From NCBI RefSeq assembly GCF_900104355.1, contig NZ_FNIY01000002.1:558001-622000 (forward strand): a DNA stretch of 64,000 bases. Reading direction: 5' to 3'. Under the pieces are notes generated by a model. The model was given only the letters and a program-made list of their open reading frames with translations, was not told where the DNA came from and ran no database searches. The translations under genes were made by a program, and so were the position numbers. The DNA comes from Phyllobacterium sp. OV277. Its GTDB lineage: Bacteria > Pseudomonadota > Alphaproteobacteria > Rhizobiales > Rhizobiaceae. This document shows, piece after piece, positions 8,794-18,248 of this stretch; position 1 is the stretch's first letter; every line of letters starts with the position of its first letter.

Positions 8794-9579
8794 TCAGCGT
8801 CCCATACTTCCAGCGATTACCCGCGTAGCATCATCTGCCGGGAAATATTGCTCAATGAAAATGCCTTCCGTCAAAACCTCCTGCGCGGTGCCGAATGCCG
8901 TGAGCGTGGTGATCCAGTTGGTCACCGCATCGCCGAAATGTAATTTGACTGTGATAATCGGCGGCGGATTTCGTTCGCTTTCATCATTGCGCAGAAGGGC
9001 TGAAATCTCCGCATTGCTTTCGTAATCAGCAATACGTTTGGCCAACTGGCTTTTCGGACCATAAAGCCGTGCCTCGTTGCGAGCGCGCTTGAGAAACAGC
9101 AATGCAACCTCTGGCCAATTGGCGACTGCCCTGCGCACGGGGCCCGGATCAAGCACCAGCGCCAAAATGTTGACACCCGGCGCAACGGGGATGCCCAGAG
9201 TTCCCGCCAGAGCCATGAACCCCACATTGGCCGCAAGAATATCGTGATCCGCATTGAACGCGACAGCTGGCCATGGCGCGTGCCGTTCAAGGATCATGTT
9301 AAGCGTGTCGCGGATTAGCACAGGCAGCCCTGCCACACCTTCCCGCTCGGCGGAGAGATAACGCGGTGCAAAACCGGCGGCACCGAACAGTTCGTTCTGA
9401 ATCTTGAATGGCAATTCCAGCGCTTCGCAAATGCGGATGATCATGCCTTCCGAGGGCCTGGCCCGACCGGTTTCCAGAAATGACAGATGACGAGAAGATA
9501 TACCGGCCTCCAATGCCAGATTCATCTGGCTCATATGCCGGTGCGAACGCCATTGCTTGAGGTGGTCACCAAACTCCAT
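8794..9579 (-). CDS. Xre regulator with MmyB-like ligand domain
   Basis: This 261-aa regulator carries an N-terminal Xre helix-turn-helix (about residues 5-60, including SQMNLALEAGISSRHLSFLE) and a C-terminal PAS-like MmyB domain (PWPAVAFNADHDILAAN, then the GDAVTNWITTL segment). Proteins of this type are usually local repressors of neighbouring enzymes or membrane proteins. Two ATGs are adjacent; 9579 has better spacing from AAGGAGC. It is divergent from the small membrane protein at 9705, and overlapping palindromes lie between them. Confidence 0.88.
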   Translation of the reverse strand: MEFGDHLKQWRSHRHMSQMNLALEAGISSRHLSFLETGRARPSEGMIIRICEALELPFKIQNELFGAAGFAPRYLSAEREGVAGLPVLIRDTLNMILERHAPWPAVAFNADHDILAANVGFMALAGTLGIPVAPGVNILALVLDPGPVRRAVANWPEVALLFLKRARNEARLYGPKSQLAKRIADYESNAEISALLRNDESERNPPPIITVKLHFGDAVTNWITTLTAFGTAQEVLTEGIFIEQYFPADDATRVIAGSMGR

Positions 9580-9631
9580 CATCGCTCCTTGTTTCCCATA
9601 ATATTTGCTGCAAACACTTCGTATTAAACAC

Positions 9632-9658
9632 TACCTCAGAGGTAATTGTTTTGATTAC
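9632..9658. promoter_or_regulatory. Overlapping palindromes, probable operator
   Basis: TACCT and AGGTA (9632-9644) form one small palindrome, and GTAAT and ATTAC (9642-9658) form another that overlaps it. They lie in the intergenic region shared by the Xre gene and the membrane-protein gene, where an autoregulatory operator is expected. The binding protein is inferred. Confidence 0.4.
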
Positions 9659-9704
9659 TTTACCCTTGCATTCTCCAATACCAACGCAAACGAAGGAGAA
9701 TGAA

Positions 9705-10103
9705 ATGACCAAAGTCAATTTGAAAGATGGCCTGATGATCAATGCAGTACTGACTGCTGCTACCGGGCTTGGCCTTGCGCTTTTTGCTGAACTATCCGGA
9801 GAATATCTGATACCCGGCGCGCCGATCTGGTTGATCGCGTCTCTGGGTATTGCGTTGGTTCTGTTTGCGATTGATGTCGCCCTGATCTCCCGGTGGAAAG
9901 CCCAATCGCGGGCACTCGTCGGCTTTGTTTTCATTGCCGATCTCTTATGGGTTATTGGTGTTCCAGCCCTTCTTATGGCGATGCCGTCTGCTTTTACAGC
10001 TCTCGGTATTGTCGCCAGCCTTGCAATTACGGCTGTCGTTGCCTGTTTTGCCCTGATCGAGTGGCAGGGGTTGAAAATGATCGCCGCAACAAGAACAATC
10101 TAG
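9705..10103 (+). CDS. Small four-helix integral membrane protein
   Basis: The 132-aa product has about four hydrophobic segments and short polar ends (MTKVNLKDG and EWQGLKMIAATRTI). I do not recognise a named family; it looks like the small membrane proteins often annotated only as hypothetical. AAGGAGA stands just upstream of the ATG at 9705, so the longer frame from 9651 is unlikely. It is divergent from the MmyB-type Xre regulator, which probably controls it. The function is unknown. Confidence 0.75.
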   Translation: MTKVNLKDGLMINAVLTAATGLGLALFAELSGEYLIPGAPIWLIASLGIALVLFAIDVALISRWKAQSRALVGFVFIADLLWVIGVPALLMAMPSAFTALGIVASLAITAVVACFALIEWQGLKMIAATRTI

Positions 10104-10166
10104 CCCGTTGCGGTTATTTGTTGATAACTGTATTCATATTATAAAACCACATGCTTGACAGACGGT

Positions 10167-10192
10167 ACGGCGTGAGGCCTATTTCACGCCGT
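10167..10192. repeat. Perfect 9-bp inverted repeat
   Basis: ACGGCGTGA (10167-10175) pairs with TCACGCCGT (10184-10192) around an 8-base loop. It stands 64 bases after the membrane-protein gene and 119 before the hydroxylase gene. There is no T-run on either side, so it is not a standard terminator. It may be an operator or an RNA stability hairpin. Confidence 0.5.
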
Positions 10193-10311
10193 TGCCGGGA
10201 TCAAAAAACATTCACGGCGGCTATGCAATGTGCATGCAATTTATTCGTTCTAACACGCCAAACCACCCCTGTTCGTTCATCGATGGTCAGGCCTTCTGAA
10301 GCTGGAATATA

Positions 10312-11124
10312 ATGGAAAAAGCAACAAAAAAGTCGATCAGACGTTGGGCTATCGGTTTGGTTCTACTGGCGATTCTCGCCTATTTCGTTCCCTATCTGGT
10401 GATCTTTTACCTGATCTGCGGAATTTATGACTTGTCGCGTAACAAGAACATCGATCTGCAGATGGTCGAACAATATTTCATGGGCAATGGCCTGTTCACA
10501 TGGATCCTGTCGCCGCTGAATATCGTTCTCGACATCCTGTCGCTGCCCTATATCAACAAGGGCGTCTACAAGCTGGAAGACCTGCCAACGGCCTATCAGG
10601 CGGAAGTACAGCGGCTGATCACAGCGACGCAGAAGGAAAACCTTGTTGGCAAGTTGCAGGAGCGCGCGGAGAAGCAGGCCCGCAGCATGTTCTTCTTCAA
10701 ATGGTACGGAAAAGACCAGCCGAGTTTTGCCAATGTGCCGTCCTTCTATGAGAAGTACAATTTCGTGAAGACTATTGGCGTGTCAGTGTTCAACAAGAAG
10801 AACTCGACGTCGAAGCATTTCGGGCCAATCCGCGCCACCATCCGCGTGCTTTACAACATCAATGATATGAATGACCGCACGGCTTATATCTGGTGCGGCG
10901 ATACGACGAGCTACTGGAAAGACGATAAGCTGTTCATTTTCGATGACACGCTGATGCACCAGTCCGTCAACCAGACTGACCAGACCCGCTATTGCCTGTT
11001 CGTCGACATCCTGCGGCCGTCCTATCTGCCCGGGCTTTATGCTGCCGTTGTTTCGTTCATGGGTCTCATCCTCAAGGGCAGCAATTCGATCTTCTATAAA
11101 AACTGGAAAGTCATCCAGAAATAG
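10312..11124 (+). CDS. Aspartyl/asparaginyl beta-hydroxylase family, LpxO-like
   Basis: This 270-aa iron/2-oxoglutarate dioxygenase family member has one or two N-terminal membrane helices (about 12-38) and a C-terminal hydrophobic stretch. The catalytic core shows His169 in SKHFGPIRATIRVLYNIN, the acidic FIFDDTLMHQSVN with His216, and Arg226 for the oxo-acid. The membrane anchoring resembles LpxO, which hydroxylates a lipid A acyl chain at the inner membrane. That substrate is inferred from the anchor and the family, not shown. It ends at a strong terminator and appears to be a single-gene transcript. Confidence 0.85.
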   Translation: MEKATKKSIRRWAIGLVLLAILAYFVPYLVIFYLICGIYDLSRNKNIDLQMVEQYFMGNGLFTWILSPLNIVLDILSLPYINKGVYKLEDLPTAYQAEVQRLITATQKENLVGKLQERAEKQARSMFFFKWYGKDQPSFANVPSFYEKYNFVKTIGVSVFNKKNSTSKHFGPIRATIRVLYNINDMNDRTAYIWCGDTTSYWKDDKLFIFDDTLMHQSVNQTDQTRYCLFVDILRPSYLPGLYAAVVSFMGLILKGSNSIFYKNWKVIQK

Positions 11125-11144
11125 ATTTTGGTTCGAGCCAAATG

Positions 11145-11171
11145 AAAAGGGGCGCAGTGCGCCCCTTTTTT
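11145..11171 (+). terminator. Rho-independent terminator
   Basis: A 12-bp stem (AAAAGGGGCGCA with TGCGCCCCTTTT) around a single base is followed by more T residues. It lies 20 bases beyond the hydroxylase stop. Confidence 0.9.
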
Positions 11172-11213
11172 GTTGATTCAGTTGCAAGACTGTTGTGCGT
11201 GGTGTTCAGTTGG

Positions 11214-11388
11214 TGGTTCGTGGTTCGTGGTTCGTGGTTCGTGGTTCGTGGTTCGTGGTTCGACAAGCTCACCATGAGGGAGAGTGAGGATGCAACGCTA
11301 ATCACAGAGATTGCGCGCAAAGGGTGCAGAATTTAGCTCCCTTTCATCACCCCTCTCCCTCATGGTGAGCTTGTCGAACCACGAACCA
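11214..11388. repeat. REP-doublet element, copy C, with heptamer array
   Basis: Seven tandem copies of TGGTTCG (11214-11262) run straight into the REP core CGACAAGCTCACCATGAGGG. The mirrored arm ends at about 11380, and GAACCACGAACC gives two inverted heptamer copies beyond it. The spacer (GAGGATGCAACGCTAATC onward) is clearly related to that of copy D. The element fills the space between the hydroxylase terminator and the pheT stop. Confidence 0.85.
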
Positions 11389-11403
11389 CAATCCTACAGT
11401 CTG

Positions 11404-13818
11404 TTACCCGCGCAAAACGCCGCCCGTCTGCTTGCCAACGCTCTCAACAATCCGCTTGGTCAGCGCATCGAGATCCTCATCATTGAGGGTGCGTTCCTGT
11501 GGCTGGATCGCGACTTCAATGGCAACAGATTTCTTGTCGGCTCCCAGGGACGGACCTTCGAACAGATCAAACACCTGAACGCCCGCGATGAGCTTCTTGT
11601 CGCCAGCCAGTGCCGCGCGAACGATAGAGGCCGCATCCACGGACCTGTCGACAACGAATGCAAAATCGCGGCGCACCGTCTGGAAGTCTGACAGTGTCAG
11701 CGGCGGCTTGGTGCGGGTTGCTTTCTGCTTGGGTTCGGGGATGGCATCCACATAGATTTCAAATCCGCATAGCGCGCCCGATACATCAAGCGTTTCCAGC
11801 GTCTTTGGATGGAATTCACCGAACGTGCCCAGAACGACCTTTGGCCCGAGCTTGATCGTGCCGGAACGGCCGGGATGATACCAGGCCGGGCCACCGCTTT
11901 CGATCTGCAGCTTGTCAACAGGCGCACCGCAAGCTTCAAGCACGGCAAGGGCATCGGCCTTGGCATCGAACACACCGACAGGTGAGGCATTGCCGGACCA
12001 ATGGCGGCCAGAGCCATCCAGCTTCGCCGTGCCGCGCCGTATACCGGCGGCAACGCGGCGCTGGGTTTCCGGTGTATTGCCTTCATAGGTGCCGGAAACC
12101 TCGAACAGAGCAATGTCATTGAAGCCACGATCGGCATTGCGCTGGGCAGCAGCCAGAAGGCTCGGCAGCAGCGAAGGCCGCATATCGGACATGTCCGCAG
12201 CAATCGGGTTGGCAAGCTTCAACGAAGGCTGACCGCCGCCGAACAGCTTTGCCTGTTCCTCCGAAATGAACGACCATGTGACAGCTTCCATCATCCCGCG
12301 CGAGGCGAGCGCCCGCTTGGCATTGCGGGTACGGATCTGCAGGATCGTCAGGATCTTGCCATTGACTGTCGCATGGGTTTGCAGTGGCTGCGGTTCAATA
12401 CGGTTGACGCCATGAATACGCATGACCTCTTCCACCAGATCAGCCTTGCCATCCACATCCGGCCGCCACGATGGAACGAGCACATCGACCACTTCACCGG
12501 TGCCTTTTGGCTGGAAGCCGAGACGGGTGAGAATATCGAGGCTTGTCTGCGTTGGCACTTCGATACCGGTGAGGCGCTTCACCTCTGCCGCCGGGAATTT
12601 GACCGACTTTGGCGTGAAGCCCTTATACCCGACAACCTCAGCTGCTGACGGCGTACCGCCGCACAGTTCAAGGATCATATGCGTTGCAAGCTCGAGGCCG
12701 GGCACCATGAATTCCGGATCAACACCGCGTTCGAACCGGTAGCGCGCATCGGTGATGATACCGAGATTGCGGCCCGTACGGGCAATATTCATCGCATCCC
12801 AAAGGGCGGATTCAACCACAACATTGGTTGTGTTCTCGTCACAGCCGGAATGTTCGCCGCCGAGCACACCCGCAAGCGACTCCACACCTTCCGCATCGGC
12901 GATAACGCCGATTTCGGGGTTCAGCGTATATTCCTTGCCGTTAAGACCAAGGATCGTCTCGCCTTCCTGCGCCCAGCGCACGGTGAGATTGCCTTTGACC
13001 TTGTCGGCATCGAACACATGCAGCGGACGGCCACGATCGAAGGTGATGTAGTTGGTAATATCAACAAGCGCATTGATGGGACGCAGGCCAATGGCAATCA
13101 GCCGCTGCTGCAGCCATTTCGGGCTCGGACCATTCTTGACACCTTTGACGGTGCGCAGGGCAAAGCCTTCACACATCGGCGCACGATCACCGAAATCGAA
13201 CGCCACACTGACCGAAGCAGCACCGGTGCCTTTGACAGGCTCCACAGCGCCGCTTTTGAGCTTGCCAAGACCCGCCGCAGCCAGATCACGGGCAATGCCG
13301 TAAATGCTGGTGCAATCGGGACGATTTGGCGTCAGATTGATCTCGATGACCGGATCGTCAAGACCGGCATAGGCAGCAAAGCTGGTACCGACAGGCGCAT
13401 CATCTGGCAGATCGATAATGCCATTGTGCTCATCGGACATTTGCAGCTCGCGCTCCGAGCACATCATGCCGTGGCTTTCGACACCGCGAATCTTGCCGAC
13501 AGACAGAGTGACATCGATGCCCGGAACATAGGCTCCGGGTGCAGCGAAGGCACCGATCAGGCCCGCACGCGCATTGGGTGCACCGCAGACAACCTGCAAC
13601 GGCTTGCCGTCGCCCGTATCAACGGTCAGCACCTGCAGCTTGTCCGCATCCGGATGTCGCGCGGCGGTCAACACCTTGGCGATGACAAACGGCTTTAGCG
13701 CCGCCTTGTCATCCAGCGATTCCACTTCAAGACCAATCATGGTCAGAGCATCGACAATCTCGCCGAGGGAAGCCTCGGTTTCGAGATGATCTTTTAGCCA
13801 GGAGAGGGTGAATTTCAT
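11404..13818 (-). CDS. pheT: Phenylalanyl-tRNA synthetase beta subunit
   Basis: The beta chain of the alpha2beta2 enzyme that charges tRNA-Phe, 804 aa, cytoplasmic. Domains in order: N-terminal tRNA-binding OB fold ([20 protein letters not shown], about 45-155), the B3/B4 editing domain in the middle (with [20 protein letters not shown]), B5 (about 400-470), the catalytic-like core and a C-terminal FDX-ACB anticodon-binding domain. Length is normal for the family. It follows pheS on the same strand after about 110 bases with no obvious promoter or terminator between. Confidence 0.98.
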   Translation of the reverse strand: MKFTLSWLKDHLETEASLGEIVDALTMIGLEVESLDDKAALKPFVIAKVLTAARHPDADKLQVLTVDTGDGKPLQVVCGAPNARAGLIGAFAAPGAYVPGIDVTLSVGKIRGVESHGMMCSERELQMSDEHNGIIDLPDDAPVGTSFAAYAGLDDPVIEINLTPNRPDCTSIYGIARDLAAAGLGKLKSGAVEPVKGTGAASVSVAFDFGDRAPMCEGFALRTVKGVKNGPSPKWLQQRLIAIGLRPINALVDITNYITFDRGRPLHVFDADKVKGNLTVRWAQEGETILGLNGKEYTLNPEIGVIADAEGVESLAGVLGGEHSGCDENTTNVVVESALWDAMNIARTGRNLGIITDARYRFERGVDPEFMVPGLELATHMILELCGGTPSAAEVVGYKGFTPKSVKFPAAEVKRLTGIEVPTQTSLDILTRLGFQPKGTGEVVDVLVPSWRPDVDGKADLVEEVMRIHGVNRIEPQPLQTHATVNGKILTILQIRTRNAKRALASRGMMEAVTWSFISEEQAKLFGGGQPSLKLANPIAADMSDMRPSLLPSLLAAAQRNADRGFNDIALFEVSGTYEGNTPETQRRVAAGIRRGTAKLDGSGRHWSGNASPVGVFDAKADALAVLEACGAPVDKLQIESGGPAWYHPGRSGTIKLGPKVVLGTFGEFHPKTLETLDVSGALCGFEIYVDAIPEPKQKATRTKPPLTLSDFQTVRRDFAFVVDRSVDAASIVRAALAGDKKLIAGVQVFDLFEGPSLGADKKSVAIEVAIQPQERTLNDEDLDALTKRIVESVGKQTGGVLRG

Positions 13819-13927
13819 GATTTCACTCGTTTCTCGATTTCAGCGTCTGAGGATTTCGACAAGGCGAAACCGCTCGCATAAAAGGTCCATGTCAGGCGAA
13901 ACCCGCCAGCATTGCCTGGAAGCGCGG

Positions 13928-15010
13928 TCACGCGCTCAGGCCACCGAACAATGTCGGCATGTCGAGCGGGCGGAAGCCGTAATGCTGCAGCCAGCGAACA
14001 TCGGCGTCGAAGAAGTCACGCAGATCCGGCATGCCATATTTGAGCATGGCGATGCGATCAATGCCCATGCCCCAGGCAAAGCCCTGATACTCATCAGGAT
14101 CAAGCCCGGCGTGTCGCAGGACATTCGGATGAACCATGCCGCAACCCAGGATTTCCATCCAATCGGTGCCCTGACCAAACTTCACTTCATTGCCGGAGCG
14201 GTCGCACTGGATATCGACTTCCAGCGATGGCTCGGTGAACGGGAAGAAGGATGGGCGGAAGCGCATCTGCAATGAGGGAACCTCGAAGAAGGATTTGCAG
14301 AACTCCTCCAGAACCCACTTCATGTTGGCGACATTGGCCGTCTTGTCGATGACAAGCCCCTCCACCTGATGGAACATCGGTGAGTGCGTTGCATCGGAAT
14401 CCATACGATACGTCTTGCCGGGAATGACAATGCGAATCGGCGGCTTCTGCTTTTCCATGGTGCGGATCTGCACGGGGCTTGTATGGGTGCGCAAAAGCTT
14501 GCGCTCGCCATTTTCGTCCGGGTTGAAGAAAAACGTATCGTGCATCTCCCGTGCCGGATGCCCCTCCGGAAAATTCAGCGCGGTGAAATTGTAATAGTCG
14601 GTCTCGACATCAGGGCCTTCAGCAATTGAAAAACCCATATCGGCAAAGATCGCCGTGATTTCATCAACCACCTGACTGATCGGATGGATGCGCCCGCGCT
14701 CGGCCGGTGCTGTGCGCACGGGCAGGGTGACATCCAGCTTTTCCTTTTCAAGGCGTTCGGTAATCGCAGCGTCTTTCAGCGTGCCTTTGCGGCTGGCAAG
14801 AGCCTCGGTGACACGGTTCTTCAAACCGTTGATGGCCGGTCCCTGCGTCTGCCGTTCTTCCGGCGACATGGAGCCCAGCGATTTCAGCTTTTCCGAAATC
14901 GAGCCTTTCTTGCCAAGCGCGGCGACACGGACGGCCTCGATGGCCGCTTCGTCATTGGCTGCCTCAATCTGCGCGACCAGCGCGCTTTCCAGTTGTACCA
15001 GATCGTCCAT
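13928..15010 (-). CDS. pheS: Phenylalanyl-tRNA synthetase alpha subunit
   Basis: The catalytic alpha chain of PheRS, 360 aa. It has an N-terminal coiled coil (about 1-85) and the class II motifs: [13 protein letters not shown], the motif 2 region [10 protein letters not shown] and motif 3 in [18 protein letters not shown]. The ATG at 15010 is preceded by AGGTGAGAA; the GTG three codons earlier overlaps that Shine-Dalgarno. A terminator-like hairpin separates it from rplT upstream, so its expression may depend on readthrough or its own promoter. Confidence 0.98.
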   Translation of the reverse strand: MDDLVQLESALVAQIEAANDEAAIEAVRVAALGKKGSISEKLKSLGSMSPEERQTQGPAINGLKNRVTEALASRKGTLKDAAITERLEKEKLDVTLPVRTAPAERGRIHPISQVVDEITAIFADMGFSIAEGPDVETDYYNFTALNFPEGHPAREMHDTFFFNPDENGERKLLRTHTSPVQIRTMEKQKPPIRIVIPGKTYRMDSDATHSPMFHQVEGLVIDKTANVANMKWVLEEFCKSFFEVPSLQMRFRPSFFPFTEPSLEVDIQCDRSGNEVKFGQGTDWMEILGCGMVHPNVLRHAGLDPDEYQGFAWGMGIDRIAMLKYGMPDLRDFFDADVRWLQHYGFRPLDMPTLFGGLSA

Positions 15011-15070
15011 GCTTCTCACCTGTTTCGCGTCTTGAGCGATTATGCGATCAATTCAATGCAGAAAATTGAA

Positions 15071-15104
15071 AAACCCGCGCCAGCCGAGCCAGCGCGGGTT
15101 TCCC
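15071..15104 (-). terminator. Terminator or attenuator between rplT and pheS
   Basis: On the minus strand a 10-bp stem (AAACCCGCGC with GCGCGGGTTT) and 10-base loop are followed by T residues. It lies 40 bases after rplT and about 60 before pheS, a position that suits partial termination. Confidence 0.75.
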
Positions 15105-15144
15105 AAGTCTATATTCCGAATGTGCTTTGGGAGCGGCGGCTGGC

Positions 15145-15546
15145 TTAGTGGACAGCGCCTTCAAAAGCATTCGGTGTGGTGTTCTTGAGGTATTCGAGTG
15201 CCTTCTTGGCAGAAGCCACGAGTGCGCCGAATGCTGCTGGCTCGTGGATCGCGAGATCCGACAGAACCTTGCGGTCAACCTCGATACCGGACTTGCTCAG
15301 ACCGTCGATGAAACGGCTGTATGTCAGGCCATGCTCACGAACAGCAGCGTTGATACGCTGGGTCCACAGAGCGCGGAATGTACGCTTCTTGTTCTTGCGG
15401 TCGCGGTAAGCGTACTGCTTTGAACGATCGACGGCAGCTTTTGCAGTCTTGATGGTATTCTTGCGGCGGCCGCGGAAACCCTCAGCCTGCTTCAGAACTT
15501 TTTTATGCTTGGCGTGGGACGTAACGCCCCGTTTTACACGTGCCAT
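15145..15546 (-). CDS. rplT: 50S ribosomal protein L20
   Basis: This 133-aa ribosomal protein binds 23S rRNA and is needed early in 50S assembly. The basic N terminus ([20 protein letters not shown]) and the [20 protein letters not shown] segment are typical, and the length is slightly above the usual 118 because of a short C-terminal extension ([11 protein letters not shown]). It lies 30 bases after rpmI. In enteric bacteria L20 represses its own operon by binding the leader RNA; a structured leader is present here before rpmI. Confidence 0.98.
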   Translation of the reverse strand: MARVKRGVTSHAKHKKVLKQAEGFRGRRKNTIKTAKAAVDRSKQYAYRDRKNKKRTFRALWTQRINAAVREHGLTYSRFIDGLSKSGIEVDRKVLSDLAIHEPAAFGALVASAKKALEYLKNTTPNAFEGAVH

Positions 15547-15576
15547 GATATGATCTCCTTAAACGTCGCTGTCGGC

Positions 15577-15777
15577 TTAAAGGCCGTTGGGCAAGAACTT
15601 CTTCACGATTTTCGCATCGGCATCGGCGAGTACCATTGTGCCACGTGCGTCACGAATGAATTTGTTCGAACGTTTGATCATGCCATGGCGTTTGCCAGCG
15701 GCGGCGGCTTTGATTTTGCCAGTTCCGGTGATTTTGAACCGTTTCTTGGCAGCCGATTTGGTCTTCATTTTGGGCAT
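15577..15777 (-). CDS. rpmI: 50S ribosomal protein L35
   Basis: L35 is a small, very basic 50S protein, 66 aa here, with the family signatures [20 protein letters not shown] and the following [10 protein letters not shown] segment. The start at 15777 is chosen by the L35 N terminus; the frame continues 36 codons upstream but those residues match nothing. It is the first gene of the rpmI-rplT-(pheST) run and is separated from infC, its usual upstream partner, by a methyltransferase gene. Confidence 0.97.
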   Translation of the reverse strand: MPKMKTKSAAKKRFKITGTGKIKAAAAGKRHGMIKRSNKFIRDARGTMVLADADAKIVKKFLPNGL

Positions 15778-15840
15778 TTTGCTACTCCTATTTCTAGGGT
15801 TCCCTGTCACTCCAATGGAGCCGGACCCTTCTGATTTTAC

Positions 15841-15902
15841 TTCAGACCGACCAAAGTCTGAAAGCATGCAAAACCGCCACGGCATGCCCTGCCGGGCGGT
15901 TT
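15841..15902 (-). promoter_or_regulatory. Structured leader of rpmI-rplT
   Basis: Two hairpins lie in the leader. The upstream one (15871-15902) pairs AAACCGCC with GGCGGTTT and, one base in, CGGCA with TGCCG, then reads TTTTGC on the minus strand. The second (15841-15862) pairs TTCAGAC with GTCTGAA. Together they could form an attenuator or an L20-binding leader. That role is inferred from L20 autoregulation elsewhere. Confidence 0.5.
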
Positions 15903-15970
15903 GAACGCGGCCTTATACCCAGAAGCCGGAAAAAGCGCAACTGTTGAATCATCAGAGACTTCTGAAAAAT

Positions 15971-16594
15971 TCAATACAATCGGAAGAGAACAGGCACGAT
16001 ATTGGTTGATTGCAGATATTCGACGAACTCGAGCAAAGGATAGGAAATGAAAAAAACCAGTCCATCGGCCAATGTCTTGTAGAGCATGGAAGACTTTACG
16101 GTCAAAACCTCGGCCTCCCGGTACAGTCTGATATTGGGGAAGAAACGCGGCACTTCACGCTTGTAGGCAAGATAAGTCTCGCCGAAAACACTCTCCAGAT
16201 AACCTTCCTCGGCAACGATGACGAAATGGAAGGCAATATAGCAAAGAGCAGCCAGTATGAATGCCACAGTCAGGCTGCCGGTCATCATGCCAATACCAAA
16301 GGCGCCGAGTGTGCTGAACACATAGAGCGGGTTGCGGCTCATGGAGTATGGCCCAAGACGAACGATCTCCGAACTCTTGCGCCCACCGATATACAGCGTG
16401 CACCACATGCGCCCGAGGATCGCCAGAACGATCACACCAATGCCGAAATCCTCGATATATTCGTGCGTCCAGCCATCGGCCCAGGCGGAGCGAACTGTCA
16501 GAAGGGCTGCGAGGATCAACAGAATGACGATTGCCAGCGCCAAGCGGCGGCGGCGTTGAAAACGGGCCATGTCTTTTGGAGATGTGAGCGTCAT
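15971..16594 (-). CDS. PEMT/ICMT-type integral membrane methyltransferase
   Basis: The 207-aa product has about four or five membrane helices. Its C-terminal half carries the fold-typical motif RLGPYSMSRNPLYVFSTLGA and, after two helices, EEGYLESVFGETYLAYKREV before PRFFPN. This is the SAM-binding signature of the isoprenylcysteine carboxyl methyltransferase / phospholipid methyltransferase superfamily. The methyl acceptor is unknown. It lies between infC, which has its own terminator, and rpmI, and so splits a usually contiguous ribosomal operon. An internal ATG at 16570 is an alternative start. Confidence 0.82.
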   Translation of the reverse strand: MTLTSPKDMARFQRRRRLALAIVILLILAALLTVRSAWADGWTHEYIEDFGIGVIVLAILGRMWCTLYIGGRKSSEIVRLGPYSMSRNPLYVFSTLGAFGIGMMTGSLTVAFILAALCYIAFHFVIVAEEGYLESVFGETYLAYKREVPRFFPNIRLYREAEVLTVKSSMLYKTLADGLVFFISYPLLEFVEYLQSTNIVPVLFRLY

Positions 16595-16622
16595 GTCAGC
16601 CCTTGGAATCCAGTTCGTTCAA

Positions 16623-16652
16623 GACAAAAGCCGCCCGAAGGCGGCTCTTGTC
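16623..16652 (-). terminator. Terminator after infC
   Basis: On the minus strand AGCCGCC and GGCGGCT pair around a TTCG tetraloop, with outer pairing GACAA/TTGTC, followed by TTTGTCTT. It lies about 20 bases past the infC stop and isolates infC from the methyltransferase gene. Confidence 0.8.
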
Positions 16653-16669
16653 AAAAAGTATGTTCAGTT

Positions 16670-17206
16670 TTAGCGCGGCGCCAGAACCATCATCATCTGA
16701 CGGCCTTCAAGCCGTGGCTCAGCCTCGACCTTGGAAATCTCAACCGTATCTTCCTTGACCCGGTCGAGCAGTCGCATTCCGAGTTCCTGGTGGGCCATTT
16801 CACGACCACGGAACCGCAGTGTTACCTTGACCTTGTCACCTTCCTCAAAGAAGCGCTTGATAGCCTTCATCTTCACATCATAGTCGTGTGTGTCGATGTT
16901 CGGTCGCATCTTGATTTCCTTGATTTCGACCGTCTTCTGCTTCTTGCGCGCCTCGGCAGCCTTCTTCTGTCCCTGGTACTTCAGTTTCCCAAGGTCAACA
17001 ATCTTGCACACCGGCGGCTCGGCATTGGGCACGATCTCGACGAGATCGAGTCCGGCCTCATCGGCCATAGCCAGTGCGGCCTGAATGGTAACGATACCGT
17101 GGTTTTCACCTTCGGCATCAATGAGCTGTACCTGGGGTACCCGGATATCACGGTTTGAACGAGGTCCATCTTTCTGGACCACCTGTGCTCTAAAGGGTCG
17201 GCGAAT
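16670..17206 (-). CDS. infC: Translation initiation factor IF-3, AUU start
   Basis: IF-3 binds the 30S subunit, checks the start codon and keeps subunits apart. The first ATG/GTG-type start in frame (GTG, 17182) would cut off the conserved N terminus. Reading upstream gives ATT at 17204-17206, eight codons earlier, encoding (M)[19 protein letters not shown], which fits rhizobial IF-3. AGGAGA precedes the ATT at good spacing. An AUU start is the classic device for IF-3 autoregulation in E. coli. The linker [14 protein letters not shown] and the C-terminal domain ([13 protein letters not shown]) are normal; total 178 aa. Confidence 0.95.
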   Translation of the reverse strand: MRRPFRAQVVQKDGPRSNRDIRVPQVQLIDAEGENHGIVTIQAALAMADEAGLDLVEIVPNAEPPVCKIVDLGKLKYQGQKKAAEARKKQKTVEIKEIKMRPNIDTHDYDVKMKAIKRFFEEGDKVKVTLRFRGREMAHQELGMRLLDRVKEDTVEISKVEAEPRLEGRQMMMVLAPR

Positions 17207-17431
17207 GGCAGTAGTCTCCTTGAATTATTTCGGTCCCGCAAATAGCACCGTCGGGCCTCGCCTGCAATGCTTTGTCTGCGGGGCTTAGCTCATTAACATC
17301 TTTTCACGGATAAATCATCCGGTTCAGATATAGGAATATCCACATTCTATACAATGAAGATTGCTGTTTGACAGCTTTATTGATCCGCCATTGCATGGCA
17401 AAAGCACGCGGCTCACCGAGGAGACTCACAG

Positions 17432-18223
17432 ATGGCGGCTCATCAGCCGGAATTCCTTACGGTCAATGAAATCAGGATAGCCCTGCGCCACCGCGAGGGA
17501 CGTCAGCCGGGTATTGTCTGGCTGGGCGGATACCGTTCCGACATGCGCGGCAGCAAGGCGGAGTGGCTGGATCAATGGGCTGAGGCCAATAACCATGCAT
17601 TCCTGCGCCATGACTATTCCGCCCATGGCGAGTCGGGAGGAGAATTTCGTGACGGAACGATATCGCTCTGGCTTGAACAGAGCCTTGCGGTGTTCAGGCA
17701 GTTTTCATCAGGCCCGCAAATCCTTGTCGGTTCGTCCATGGGTGGATGGATCGCCCTGCGTATGATCGAGGAACTGCAAAAGGCTGGCGAGCGTGACCGT
17801 ATCGCCGGGCTGGTCCTGATTGCACCTGCCCCCGACTTCACGTCTGAACTGGTCGAGCCGGGCCTGACGCAGGATCAGCGTCGCCAGCTTACCGAGCGGG
17901 GCTATATGGAAGAGCCATCCGAATATTCGCATGAGCCCTATATTTATACCAAAGCCCTGCTTGACGACGGCAAGGCCAATCAGGTTCTCAAAGGTGTTAT
18001 CCAGACCGATTGCCCTGTTCATATCCTGCAAGGCATGGAAGACAAGGATGTTCCCTATACACACGCTCTGAGACTGCTTGATCACTTGCCGGTTGACGAT
18101 GTGACGATTACGCTGGTGCGTGATGGCGATCATCGTCTGTCACGCCCGCAGGATCTCGAGCTTCTCACCCGCACCGTGGCATCCATGGTCGAACACTCAA
18201 AACCCCGCCCACCGCTCCGTTAA
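17432..18223 (+). CDS. Alpha/beta hydrolase
   Basis: This 263-aa cytoplasmic hydrolase shows the nucleophile elbow GSSMGGWIAL, an acid in EDKDVPY and the catalytic His in RDGDHRLSRPQD. The overall layout resembles the ABHD10-like thioesterase/esterase group. The substrate is unknown. GAGGAG stands before the ATG. It is divergent from infC and lies 25 bases before the BenE-type transporter, so the two may share a transcript. Confidence 0.85.
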   Translation: MAAHQPEFLTVNEIRIALRHREGRQPGIVWLGGYRSDMRGSKAEWLDQWAEANNHAFLRHDYSAHGESGGEFRDGTISLWLEQSLAVFRQFSSGPQILVGSSMGGWIALRMIEELQKAGERDRIAGLVLIAPAPDFTSELVEPGLTQDQRRQLTERGYMEEPSEYSHEPYIYTKALLDDGKANQVLKGVIQTDCPVHILQGMEDKDVPYTHALRLLDHLPVDDVTITLVRDGDHRLSRPQDLELLTRTVASMVEHSKPRPPLR

Positions 18224-18248
18224 GTCTCTTCCGAAACAGGTTTCACCC

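Noticed and set aside
12679-13698. 339-codon plus-strand frame inside pheT
   Set aside because: pheT is certain; the frame is a shadow.
16010-17158. 382-codon plus-strand frame over infC and the methyltransferase gene
   Set aside because: Both genes on the minus strand are well supported; this frame has no domain content.
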